A program made the position numbers and the translations under genes. Source: Clostridia bacterium (GTDB taxonomy: Bacteria > Bacillota > Clostridia > Saccharofermentanales > Saccharofermentanaceae). Taken from it: a DNA stretch of 17,996 bases. The stretch lies in the NCBI GenBank assembly GCA_017881645.1, contig JADGQQ010000022.1, forward strand, positions 1-17,996, read 5' to 3'. Each line of letters begins with the position of its first letter. Position 1 is the first letter of the stretch. Below are positions 7,929 through 14,625 of the stretch, one piece after another. The notes under the pieces were generated by a model. The model was not told the DNA's origin and searched no databases. It saw only the letters and a list, made by a program, of their open reading frames with translations.

Positions 7929-9317
7929 TCATTCAGCGAATTTATTAAGAATTTTTCCCGCAACTTCACGAAATTTCTTATCCAGATTAAAGCCTTTGAA
8001 GGCTTCACCCAAAACAAGGAAAACGACAGGTCCCATCAGGAAACCGATGGCTCCCCAGAGTGCAACGCCGACGATCATCGCGAAAAGCGTGGCCAACGGG
8101 TGCATGTGCATGGCGTTTCCCAATACCGGCGGTTCGAGGAATCGACGAACGACAGTAATTATGAGCATTCCAATAACGAGAATCAGCGCGCTTGTATAAT
8201 TCCCCTGGACGATCTGATAAATGATCATCGGAACCATGGTCGCACTGACACCGAGAACCGGCATAAAATCCAATACTGCCGTAACCAGTGCGAGGATTAC
8301 CGCGTAATTAACTCCGGCAACAAGAAAAATGGCGATGGATTCGAAAAACGTGACAATGAGCAGAAGAAGATATCCGCCGAGTACACGGAACAGCGTTGTG
8401 GAAAGACGGTCTACCAGCTGGATGGATTTGTGCCGGAAAACACGGCTCTTGATGTTCCGGGAGAAGAATCGCAGTACCATTTTGCTGTCCGAAAGAAAAT
8501 AGAACCCGGACATAATGACGACGATTATGGAGAAAAGGAGCATAGGCAGACTTTTGAGAATCGAAAGCAGGACACCGAAAACATTGTTTGCCAGATTGGG
8601 CAGCATGTCCGTAATCGGCTTTTTTAAATTACTGACATAAGAAAGGATTCCGTCGATTTGATCGGGTGCCAAAAAACCGCCTTTTTGCGTCGAAAACTGT
8701 GAAACCCACTGCGTAAACAGCTCGACAATATCTGCATGCATGATCCATTCCGAAAAAATGCTGATCGCCTTGTTCAGCTGAACAACCAGAGCCATTCCGG
8801 TGAGAATGAGGGCTGCAAGCGTAACAACAAGTAAAGTAACATAGACAACAAGTGATATTTTAGTACGGTGAGAAATTTTGTCGTTGTGTTTTGGCGGGAA
8901 GAGGATGGAAAGAATCCAGGATTGTTTTTTTGCCTGCGGAACGGCAGTTTTCACATCCGTTTCATTCGCGGATTTTATGGAAGATGCATCATCAGAAAGG
9001 CGGTCCGGGGAGAAAAATTCGGGATATTCGGCTTCCGCTGCAGCATCTGCATTTTCGACGGTCGGGACATAATCTTCATTCGGACGAGGATGGTTCTTAT
9101 GTCTGGACAAATAAATACGATTCTCAATACGGATTATGCCTTTGGCAATTTGCCTTGAGGCCTTAGCCAGTACAAAACCGATCAGAAACGGTACGATAAT
9201 TACGATCAATTTACTTGAGTAGTAGAGAATGACACCGGCGATCGCAATAAAAAGCACATACTTGATTATCGCCATTACCGTAGATCGGTCTTTATAATAA
9301 CGTAGATTTTCGTCCAT
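7929..9317 (-). CDS. AI-2E family permease (TqsA/YtvI-like)
   Basis: A 462-residue polytopic membrane protein of the AI-2 exporter (AI-2E/UPF0118) family. Two N-terminal membrane helices (about 14-52) are followed by a long, mainly acidic hydrophilic stretch (about 66-150). More helices, a membrane-proximal amphipathic region (about 180-250) and a C-terminal block of about five helices follow. Conserved family segments are DFMPVLGVSATMVP (about 350-363), RRFLEPPVLG (391-400) and HPLATLFAMIVGVALWGAIGF. Substrate is unknown: members export autoinducer-2 or act in ion homeostasis, and YtvI is sporulation-linked. A perfect AGGAGG (9323-9328, minus strand) sets the ATG. It is convergent with the U32 gene, only 7 bases away and without a visible terminator. 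Confidence 0.9.
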   Translation of the reverse strand: MDENLRYYKDRSTVMAIIKYVLFIAIAGVILYYSSKLIVIIVPFLIGFVLAKASRQIAKGIIRIENRIYLSRHKNHPRPNEDYVPTVENADAAAEAEYPEFFSPDRLSDDASSIKSANETDVKTAVPQAKKQSWILSILFPPKHNDKISHRTKISLVVYVTLLVVTLAALILTGMALVVQLNKAISIFSEWIMHADIVELFTQWVSQFSTQKGGFLAPDQIDGILSYVSNLKKPITDMLPNLANNVFGVLLSILKSLPMLLFSIIVVIMSGFYFLSDSKMVLRFFSRNIKSRVFRHKSIQLVDRLSTTLFRVLGGYLLLLIVTFFESIAIFLVAGVNYAVILALVTAVLDFMPVLGVSATMVPMIIYQIVQGNYTSALILVIGMLIITVVRRFLEPPVLGNAMHMHPLATLFAMIVGVALWGAIGFLMGPVVFLVLGEAFKGFNLDKKFREVAGKILNKFAE

Positions 9318-9357
9318 GCGGTCCTCCTGTGTTCCTGAAAAACAAGTGTGTATTCAC

Positions 9358-9387
9358 ATTATACATGAAAAAAACAGCATGAGTCAT
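9358..9387 (-). promoter_or_regulatory. Possible promoter of the AI-2E gene
   Basis: Read on the minus strand, a perfect TATAAT lies at 9363-9358, about 41 bases before the start codon. The -35 is weak (ATGACT at an 18-base spacer). It would allow expression of the permease apart from the upstream CPBP/peptidase pair. Confidence 0.4.
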
Positions 9388-9406
9388 TTCGTTGCATGTA
9401 ACATTC

Positions 9407-10399
9407 TCATATTCCAAGCAGGAGAACCCAGCTGGCGGCGAAAAAGAGAAGCCCGAGCCAGAAAGACCACCCGAACTGCTCTCGAATTGATCCTGCCGAA
9501 TCATCCTCCGAAAGGTCCGCATCAGGAACATTGTCGCCGGCTATCATACGGATCTGCGCCATCACGGGAACAAAGGCCAAAAGACTGATTACCAGTGCAG
9601 TAATTGCTGTATATTCCGAAGTCAGATTGGAATTCGTAAGATGGAAAGAATTACCGGCTTCCGAAAGATCCATGAAAGGAAGAATGCGGGCAAAAAGAAA
9701 GTAGGTAGCCAGCATCGCAGACTGCGTGATGATCGGACACAGAATATTGTTTGTCGCGTGCCGGATATACCCCAGCAGAATACCCAAAAGAAAGAAGGGG
9801 ATAAAATCAACAGGGCTCAACAGGAAAATCGAAAAAAAGAATGCTGAAAGAAGAATTCGCTGATATCCGGCCATACCCCGCGGAAATGCAGAAAAGAGAA
9901 GACCGCGAAAAAACAGCTCCTGCAGCAGAATTGGAATAAGAAATACCACGGCAAATACAAGCATACGCGATTCAATCGATGCATCATCCGAAACGAAAGA
10001 AAAGGCCGGCTGCGCAAGAGACAGACCTTTTACCAGAAATAACCGGAGAAGAAGATTGTGCAAAGATACAAACATCAGGGATGCAGGGCATCCGATCAGT
10101 AAGCTCAATAGGAATGCGCCCATACCGGGATTTGTTCCAAGAATTTTCGTTTCCGGTATCCGGAACATTTTTGTGAAGACAATTACCGGAAGAAGAAGAC
10201 AGAGAATCAGTCTGGACAGATTAATGACCGTGTAGCCGATGACGGATGTCTTCGAGAACGGGAAGGCGGATGCCGGCACAAGAAGCCAAACAAGAGTAAG
10301 CACCGTGCTGAAAAAAGCACAAACGCATACGATCAGACCGATGGTGCATGTTTTGGGAAGCAGCGGTATTTCATCGGGGTTTGCATTATCTTTATCCAT
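9407..10399 (-). CDS. CPBP-family (CAAX protease-like) membrane protein, catalytic residues lost
   Basis: A 330-residue membrane protein with about eight to nine hydrophobic helices and the architecture of the CPBP/Rce1 (ABI) family. The motif 1 region reads LLQELFFRGLLF, so the usual EExxxR is QExxxR (Q160, E161, R165). In motif 2 (FxxxH) the histidine is replaced by leucine (SAFFFSIFLL, L193). In motif 3 (HxxxN) glutamine stands at the histidine position (PIITQSAML, Q226) and leucine at the asparagine position. By comparison with Rce1, all metal and catalytic positions except one Glu and the Arg are missing, so it is probably not a protease. The C-terminus adds an acidic loop (about 280-305) and a last helix. 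Its start is 2 bases after the peptidase stop, with only a distant AAGGA, so translation is probably coupled. Confidence 0.8.
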   Translation of the reverse strand: MDKDNANPDEIPLLPKTCTIGLIVCVCAFFSTVLTLVWLLVPASAFPFSKTSVIGYTVINLSRLILCLLLPVIVFTKMFRIPETKILGTNPGMGAFLLSLLIGCPASLMFVSLHNLLLRLFLVKGLSLAQPAFSFVSDDASIESRMLVFAVVFLIPILLQELFFRGLLFSAFPRGMAGYQRILLSAFFFSIFLLSPVDFIPFFLLGILLGYIRHATNNILCPIITQSAMLATYFLFARILPFMDLSEAGNSFHLTNSNLTSEYTAITALVISLLAFVPVMAQIRMIAGDNVPDADLSEDDSAGSIREQFGWSFWLGLLFFAASWVLLLGI

Positions 10400-10401
10400 A
10401 A

Positions 10402-11289
10402 TTAAAATAACATCCTTGCTGAGGCGAGTATTTGTGTTTGGAAAAACTCATACAGAGGTGTCTCGAAAACCAGAAAGACAGCGGTTCCGAGGGTGAGGAA
10501 AGGACCGAATGCGATATAGTCCGGATCGTCGGCAAAATGAACATTTTCTTTTTGATCGTCCAGCATTTTTTTCGCGGCATCGGGATTTTCGCTTGTAAGA
10601 ATCATTTTTTCTTCTGCCCGGATGCGCTGTCTTTTGCGGATATAGAGAGGAATAGCGAACAGGCCGCCGAGAACAAAGGCAAAGAAGAACACGAACCCAA
10701 GACCGTATGCTCCGCAGAGAAGTCCGCATGCAAACATTAACTTCACATCACCGAACCCCATGGAATCCTGCCCGCTGATCCATGAACCGAGAATTCCGAT
10801 CCCCCAGAGAAGCCCGGCTCCGATTAAGGCGCCGAGAATGCGATTGACCGGATACATATACCATGCAGTATGCGGGGACATCCACATATTTCCTTCCAGA
10901 GAATCCGCAAGAAACCCGAATATCGAAAAAACAGCGACGGCAGCCACCAGCTGATCCGGTATGATCCGGTTCAGCTGATCAGAAACTACAATTATTGAAA
11001 ATGGAAGTAACGGGAGAAGGACAAGAAGTATGTGAAAAACAGCCCGGTCTGATACAAAGGACTTGTTTGCGAAGAAGGCGACAAAGAACAGAAGGCCCAG
11101 GGAAATCAACACAATCAATGTGTGAGGAATGAACGTCATCCGGCGGGCCGCACGATGATTTCCGGCGGTTGGATCATAATCATAATCCTGAAGCCAGGCC
11201 TCAGGAAAAACATTATACAAATGCTGCAGAGGCAATGCCGCTGCAGCGCCAAATGCCGCTCCCATCAAAGGAAGAATGTAGTCGGACAT
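10402..11289 (-). CDS. Prepilin peptidase, A24 family
   Basis: A 295-residue polytopic aspartic protease of the type IV prepilin/preflagellin peptidase family. These enzymes cleave the leader of pilin-like proteins at the cytoplasmic membrane face. The first catalytic aspartate is D104 in a D-x6-P motif (SDQLNRIIPDQL) and the second is D191 in the GxGDxK motif (GFGDVK). The N-terminal CxxC-containing methylase region of bifunctional PilD is absent, leaving a short divergent N-terminus. A charged loop of about 35 residues (227-262) is inserted before the last helices, followed by a family-like FGPFLTLG segment. A GGAGGCG site directs the ATG. It is first in a divergent minus-strand unit and is coupled to the CPBP gene. 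No pilin, assembly ATPase or competence gene is in view, so the substrate is unknown. Confidence 0.88.
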   Translation of the reverse strand: MSDYILPLMGAAFGAAAALPLQHLYNVFPEAWLQDYDYDPTAGNHRAARRMTFIPHTLIVLISLGLLFFVAFFANKSFVSDRAVFHILLVLLPLLPFSIIVVSDQLNRIIPDQLVAAVAVFSIFGFLADSLEGNMWMSPHTAWYMYPVNRILGALIGAGLLWGIGILGSWISGQDSMGFGDVKLMFACGLLCGAYGLGFVFFFAFVLGGLFAIPLYIRKRQRIRAEEKMILTSENPDAAKKMLDDQKENVHFADDPDYIAFGPFLTLGTAVFLVFETPLYEFFQTQILASARMLF

Positions 11290-11319
11290 ATACGCCTCCG
11301 GTGTGATGCAATTTGTTCT

Positions 11320-11348
11320 AGAATACCTGTATATGGCAGCAGATGCAA
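11320..11348 (-). promoter_or_regulatory. Possible promoter of the prepilin peptidase operon
   Basis: On the minus strand, TTGCAT (11348-11343), a 17-base spacer and TATTCT (11325-11320) give a moderate sigma-A match about 31 bases before the start codon. It is divergent from the promoter of the fusion gene at 11416-11444. Confidence 0.35.
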
Positions 11349-11415
11349 GAGACCAGGGAATACATATGCAGGAGATACATGTAGCAGCGGGATTGTGTGG
11401 GGAACGCTATGTATT

Positions 11416-11444
11416 TTGGAACAGATCCATTATTATGGTACTAT
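11416..11444 (+). promoter_or_regulatory. Promoter of the acyltransferase fusion gene
   Basis: TTGGAA (11416-11421), a 17-base spacer and TACTAT (11439-11444), with TGG directly before the -10 forming an extended -10 element. The leader would be about 60 bases. The rest of the 223-base divergent intergenic region (11290-11512) shows no other clear element. Confidence 0.5.
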
Positions 11445-11512
11445 ATTTTACGATGTGTTTATGCGCAATAAGGCGCTGTTGAAGCAAAGAAGACCGGGAG
11501 TGCGGTATATCA

Positions 11513-14467
11513 ATGGAATTGGAAAGCAAATCGAGAGTCGTTTATTGGGATAATGCCAAAGGACTGCTGATTTCTCTGGTGGTGCTGGGACATTATCTTT
11601 TGCCATATGCAGGTTTTGCACCGGCCGGAAAGATTGACAGCATAATCTATTTCTTTCATATGCCTGCATTTGTATTGGTTTCCGGGTTTTTGAGCCGGAA
11701 TGAAAAAGCGCTTTCTTTTCAGGCCATTTTGAAATTAGCTGCAGCATACATCTTGTTCAACACGATTATGATGGGATATGCGTTAGCGTTTGAAGGAATC
11801 CCCATACGGCTTCTGGAGCCATATTATTCATACTGGTATTTGCTTGCCTTGATTGTCTGGCGGATTTCTGCAAAATATCTTGCGCAATTTCGATGGATTT
11901 TGCCTGTAAGCTTTGCCATTGCCTTTCTGATCGGTTTCTGGAGCGAAATATCAAACGTGATGGCACTATCGAGAATCATTTGTTTCCTCCCGTTCTTTCT
12001 TATCGGTTATAAGCTGCCGTCTGATAAAATAAACGCATGGATGGCCGCGAGGAAACGAGTAATTTATTTGGAGGGAGCCGTTCTTGTTCTGATTGTGACA
12101 ATCACGGCCTTTTGGGCGACAAAATATGTTCCGTCTATGGATACGTATCAGATGTTTCCCTTTACGGATCCCTCGCAGCTTGTAACGAGGGTATGTATTT
12201 TTGGTGTAGCGGCGCTGATGATTATAGGTCTTGCATTGCTCATTCCCGGTAGACCGGTACCCTTCTTATCAAAATGGGGAAGAAATTCTCTCGCCATATT
12301 TATTCTGCACCGGTTTTTCGCATTAATATTTGTTCATATTTTTCCGGTGGGTCAATCGGATGCCGAAGTGGTTGTATTTGCATTTGCAGCAAGTTTCCTG
12401 ACTCTCTGGCTTCTTGGATCTGAGATTGTTTCAATGAGTCTGCATAAAATTCTGGATAAAACCGTTTTGTTTCTAAAGCACGCCAAAGAAGAAGCGGTCG
12501 AAAAGAAGTACCGTGTATTCCGAACCCTGCTTGTCGCTTTATTAATTGCCGGGTTAGCTGTTCCGCCGGTACTGAACGCCTTGCCGAACCTCCTTCATCC
12601 GGCTGCATCTGTTGACAGTACCTCGACTGACGCTACTCCTGAATTCCGAATCATACCGGATGATCGGCAAAAAGATATAGAAAACGCGGTATCCATTGCA
12701 TTTGTCGGGGATCTGATTTTGCTTCAGGATCAGGTAAAGAATGCATATTCCGAAAAGACAGGCGGGTATGATTTCAGCCCGATGTTCGAATACGCTGCTC
12801 CTTATCTGCGTTCGGCGGATCTTGCTGTGGGTGTTTTTGAAGGACCGATGGCCGGTGAAGCCGCCGGGTATTCCACGAGCAATTATGCTGACAACATTCC
12901 GATGCATCTGAATTTTCCGGATTCGTTTGCCGCAGCTGTCAAAAATGCAGGAATAGATCTTGTCACAACAGCTACCAATCATATTCTCGACAAGGGAGAA
13001 GCCGGTGCAATGCGTACTCTGGACGTGCTTGACGAGGCGGGTCTTGCTCATACGGGTTCATATCGGACTGCCGCCGAAAAAAGCAACGTGCAAATCTTGA
13101 AAGCCGGGGATCTGAAGATTGCCGTGCTTTCCTATACTTACGGAGACAATGAATATGATGCCGGCTATTTCCTGTCGGAGAACCCGTCGCTCACTTCGAT
13201 TCTTGTCGACGAAAAAAGTCCGTATTTCGACGAGGTCAGGATGAGTGTTCTGGATGATATCGACAGGGCAAAAAAAGAAAAACCGGATCTGATTATTGTG
13301 CTGCCGCATATGGGGACACAATTTACACACGAACCGGATGCGTTTCAGAAATTATGGGACGGAATTTTTATCGATGCCGGTGCAAATCTGGTTCTCGGCG
13401 ATCATTCGCACGACATTCAGCCGGTCGAGTTCCGCACATCAACAGACGCTGCCGGGAACAAAAGGCAGGCACTGATTGTAAACTGCCCCGGCAATTTTGC
13501 AAATTCATACGTTGCGGACGACGGGGACGCGACATCTATCGTGAAAGTATTCCTGAATCCGGTAAACGGTGATATTCTCGGTGCCGGGATCATACCGATG
13601 TGGACGCAGACTCTACTTGACGGAACCGTCCGGGCACTCCCGATTTACGACATAATGCATGACGATTCGCTGCAAAATCAGATCAGTACGAATGATCTTT
13701 TACGAATCGCAGAAGTACAGGCAACCGTTACATCCGTAATGCTGGGGACGCCGGTACCGCTGCAGCAGGCGCAGAACATATACTATTATTTTCCGGACGG
13801 TTACTTCAGGCAGAAGTCGGCTCCGATCGATATTGCCGAAGACAGAAAGCAATCGGAACTATACAGACTGCTGTCGACTGTCTGCAGTGTCTGCTTTGTA
13901 GGGGACAGTGTAACGGCAGGTTCTGAAAATGGAGGGTACGGTTGGTATGAACCGTTAATGGCAAATTTCCCGGCAATAGAAGTGACCGCGGAGGCGTGGG
14001 CCGGAGCAACCACAAAGACTCTGCTGGATCAAGCGGATTCAATCACAAAACAGAAAGCCGGATTGTACGTGATTGCGATTGGTACCAACGATGTCCGGTA
14101 CCGCAATAAGAGTCTGTGTGCAATGGATCCTGCCGCGTATATCGACAATATACGTATTCTAACCGAAGAAATACTTGCAGACGATCCTTCAGCTCAGTTC
14201 GTCTTCATCCGCCCATGGCCGGCGCTTGCCAATGATCCGAATTCCGCAATGCCGCCGGAGGACAGGGACAAAATGCTTGAGGCATATGCTGCTGCCCTCG
14301 AGTCTTTTTGCAGGAACAGTCAATACCTGTACATTGATCCCACACCATCCATTCATGATGCATTCATGCATGATGCCCCCTCAAAATATTTGATTGACCA
14401 TATACATCCGAACGCAGTTGATGGGATTTCTCTTTATAGTCTTTCGGTTTTAGAAAACAGCCTCTGA
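11513..14467 (+). CDS. Triple-fusion envelope protein: acyltransferase-3 + CapA-like + SGNH/GDSL domains
   Basis: A 984-residue predicted surface enzyme with three modules. Residues 1 to about 325 form a polytopic acyltransferase-3 domain of the fucose 4-O-acetylase type, with the WDNAKG start, H27 in VVLGH and H49 in FFHMPAF. A further membrane helix at about 336-356 would place the remainder outside the cell. Residues about 395-690 form a CapA/PgsA-like (PGA_cap) calcineurin-fold domain with D400 (VGD), N489-H490 (TNH), D493, H599 (LPHMG) and H631/H633 (GDHSHD). Residues about 790-984 form an SGNH hydrolase domain with S799 (GDS), a block II glycine, N859 (GTND) and D962/H965 (DHIH). AT3-SGNH fusions such as OatA O-acetylate cell-wall glycans, so O-acyl transfer to a surface polymer is inferred. 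The role of the CapA module is unknown. GGGAG lies 12 bases before the ATG. The gene appears monocistronic. Confidence 0.88.
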   Translation: MELESKSRVVYWDNAKGLLISLVVLGHYLLPYAGFAPAGKIDSIIYFFHMPAFVLVSGFLSRNEKALSFQAILKLAAAYILFNTIMMGYALAFEGIPIRLLEPYYSYWYLLALIVWRISAKYLAQFRWILPVSFAIAFLIGFWSEISNVMALSRIICFLPFFLIGYKLPSDKINAWMAARKRVIYLEGAVLVLIVTITAFWATKYVPSMDTYQMFPFTDPSQLVTRVCIFGVAALMIIGLALLIPGRPVPFLSKWGRNSLAIFILHRFFALIFVHIFPVGQSDAEVVVFAFAASFLTLWLLGSEIVSMSLHKILDKTVLFLKHAKEEAVEKKYRVFRTLLVALLIAGLAVPPVLNALPNLLHPAASVDSTSTDATPEFRIIPDDRQKDIENAVSIAFVGDLILLQDQVKNAYSEKTGGYDFSPMFEYAAPYLRSADLAVGVFEGPMAGEAAGYSTSNYADNIPMHLNFPDSFAAAVKNAGIDLVTTATNHILDKGEAGAMRTLDVLDEAGLAHTGSYRTAAEKSNVQILKAGDLKIAVLSYTYGDNEYDAGYFLSENPSLTSILVDEKSPYFDEVRMSVLDDIDRAKKEKPDLIIVLPHMGTQFTHEPDAFQKLWDGIFIDAGANLVLGDHSHDIQPVEFRTSTDAAGNKRQALIVNCPGNFANSYVADDGDATSIVKVFLNPVNGDILGAGIIPMWTQTLLDGTVRALPIYDIMHDDSLQNQISTNDLLRIAEVQATVTSVMLGTPVPLQQAQNIYYYFPDGYFRQKSAPIDIAEDRKQSELYRLLSTVCSVCFVGDSVTAGSENGGYGWYEPLMANFPAIEVTAEAWAGATTKTLLDQADSITKQKAGLYVIAIGTNDVRYRNKSLCAMDPAAYIDNIRILTEEILADDPSAQFVFIRPWPALANDPNSAMPPEDRDKMLEAYAAALESFCRNSQYLYIDPTPSIHDAFMHDAPSKYLIDHIHPNAVDGISLYSLSVLENSL

Positions 14468-14509
14468 TATTTTTCTTTTCGGATTGAGAATGCGCAAGCC
14501 GCAGATTGT

Positions 14510-14538
14510 TTGACCGCCATGCATTCGCCTGTTACAAT
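14510..14538 (+). promoter_or_regulatory. Sigma-A promoter of glgP
   Basis: TTGACC (14510-14515), an exact 17-base spacer and TACAAT (14533-14538). Transcription would start near 14545, about 36 bases before the leader ORF and 77 bases before the glgP ATG. It lies in the 106 bases after the fusion gene, where no terminator hairpin is visible. Confidence 0.65.
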
Positions 14539-14580
14539 CTAGTAAGTTTTGCCGACGTAAAGAATGAAAAGGAGTGCGAA

Positions 14581-14625
14581 GTGATCCTGCACCTTTCAGC
14601 AGGCCGCTTCGCGGACATGAAATGA
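14581..14625 (+). CDS. Putative 14-codon leader ORF overlapping glgP
   Basis: A GTG at 14581 follows the best ribosome site in this leader, AAGGAG (14569-14574), at 6 bases. It opens a short frame of 14 codons (MILHLSAGRFADMK) ending in TGA at 14623-14625, which overlaps the glgP ATG (14622-14624) as ATGA. glgP itself has no clear ribosome site, and a small CCGC/GCGG hairpin (14604-14614) lies just before its start. This geometry suggests termination-reinitiation coupling. The alternative is that ribosomes start glgP directly, possibly at GTG 14574. The peptide resembles nothing known. Confidence 0.35.
   Translation: MILHLSAGRFADMK

Noticed and set aside
7893..8627. 244-codon open frame on the plus strand opposite the AI-2E gene
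   Set aside because: The composition is extremely polar, the mirror of a membrane protein; the minus-strand frame has helices, family motifs and a perfect ribosome site.
11290..11512. Possible small genes in the divergent intergenic region
   Set aside because: Frames crossing it have no ribosome site and run into the flanking genes; only promoter-like sequence was supported.
14564..14584. Six-codon frame from ATG 14564 overlapping the glgP leader ORF
   Set aside because: There is no ribosome site upstream and it is too short to separate from chance.
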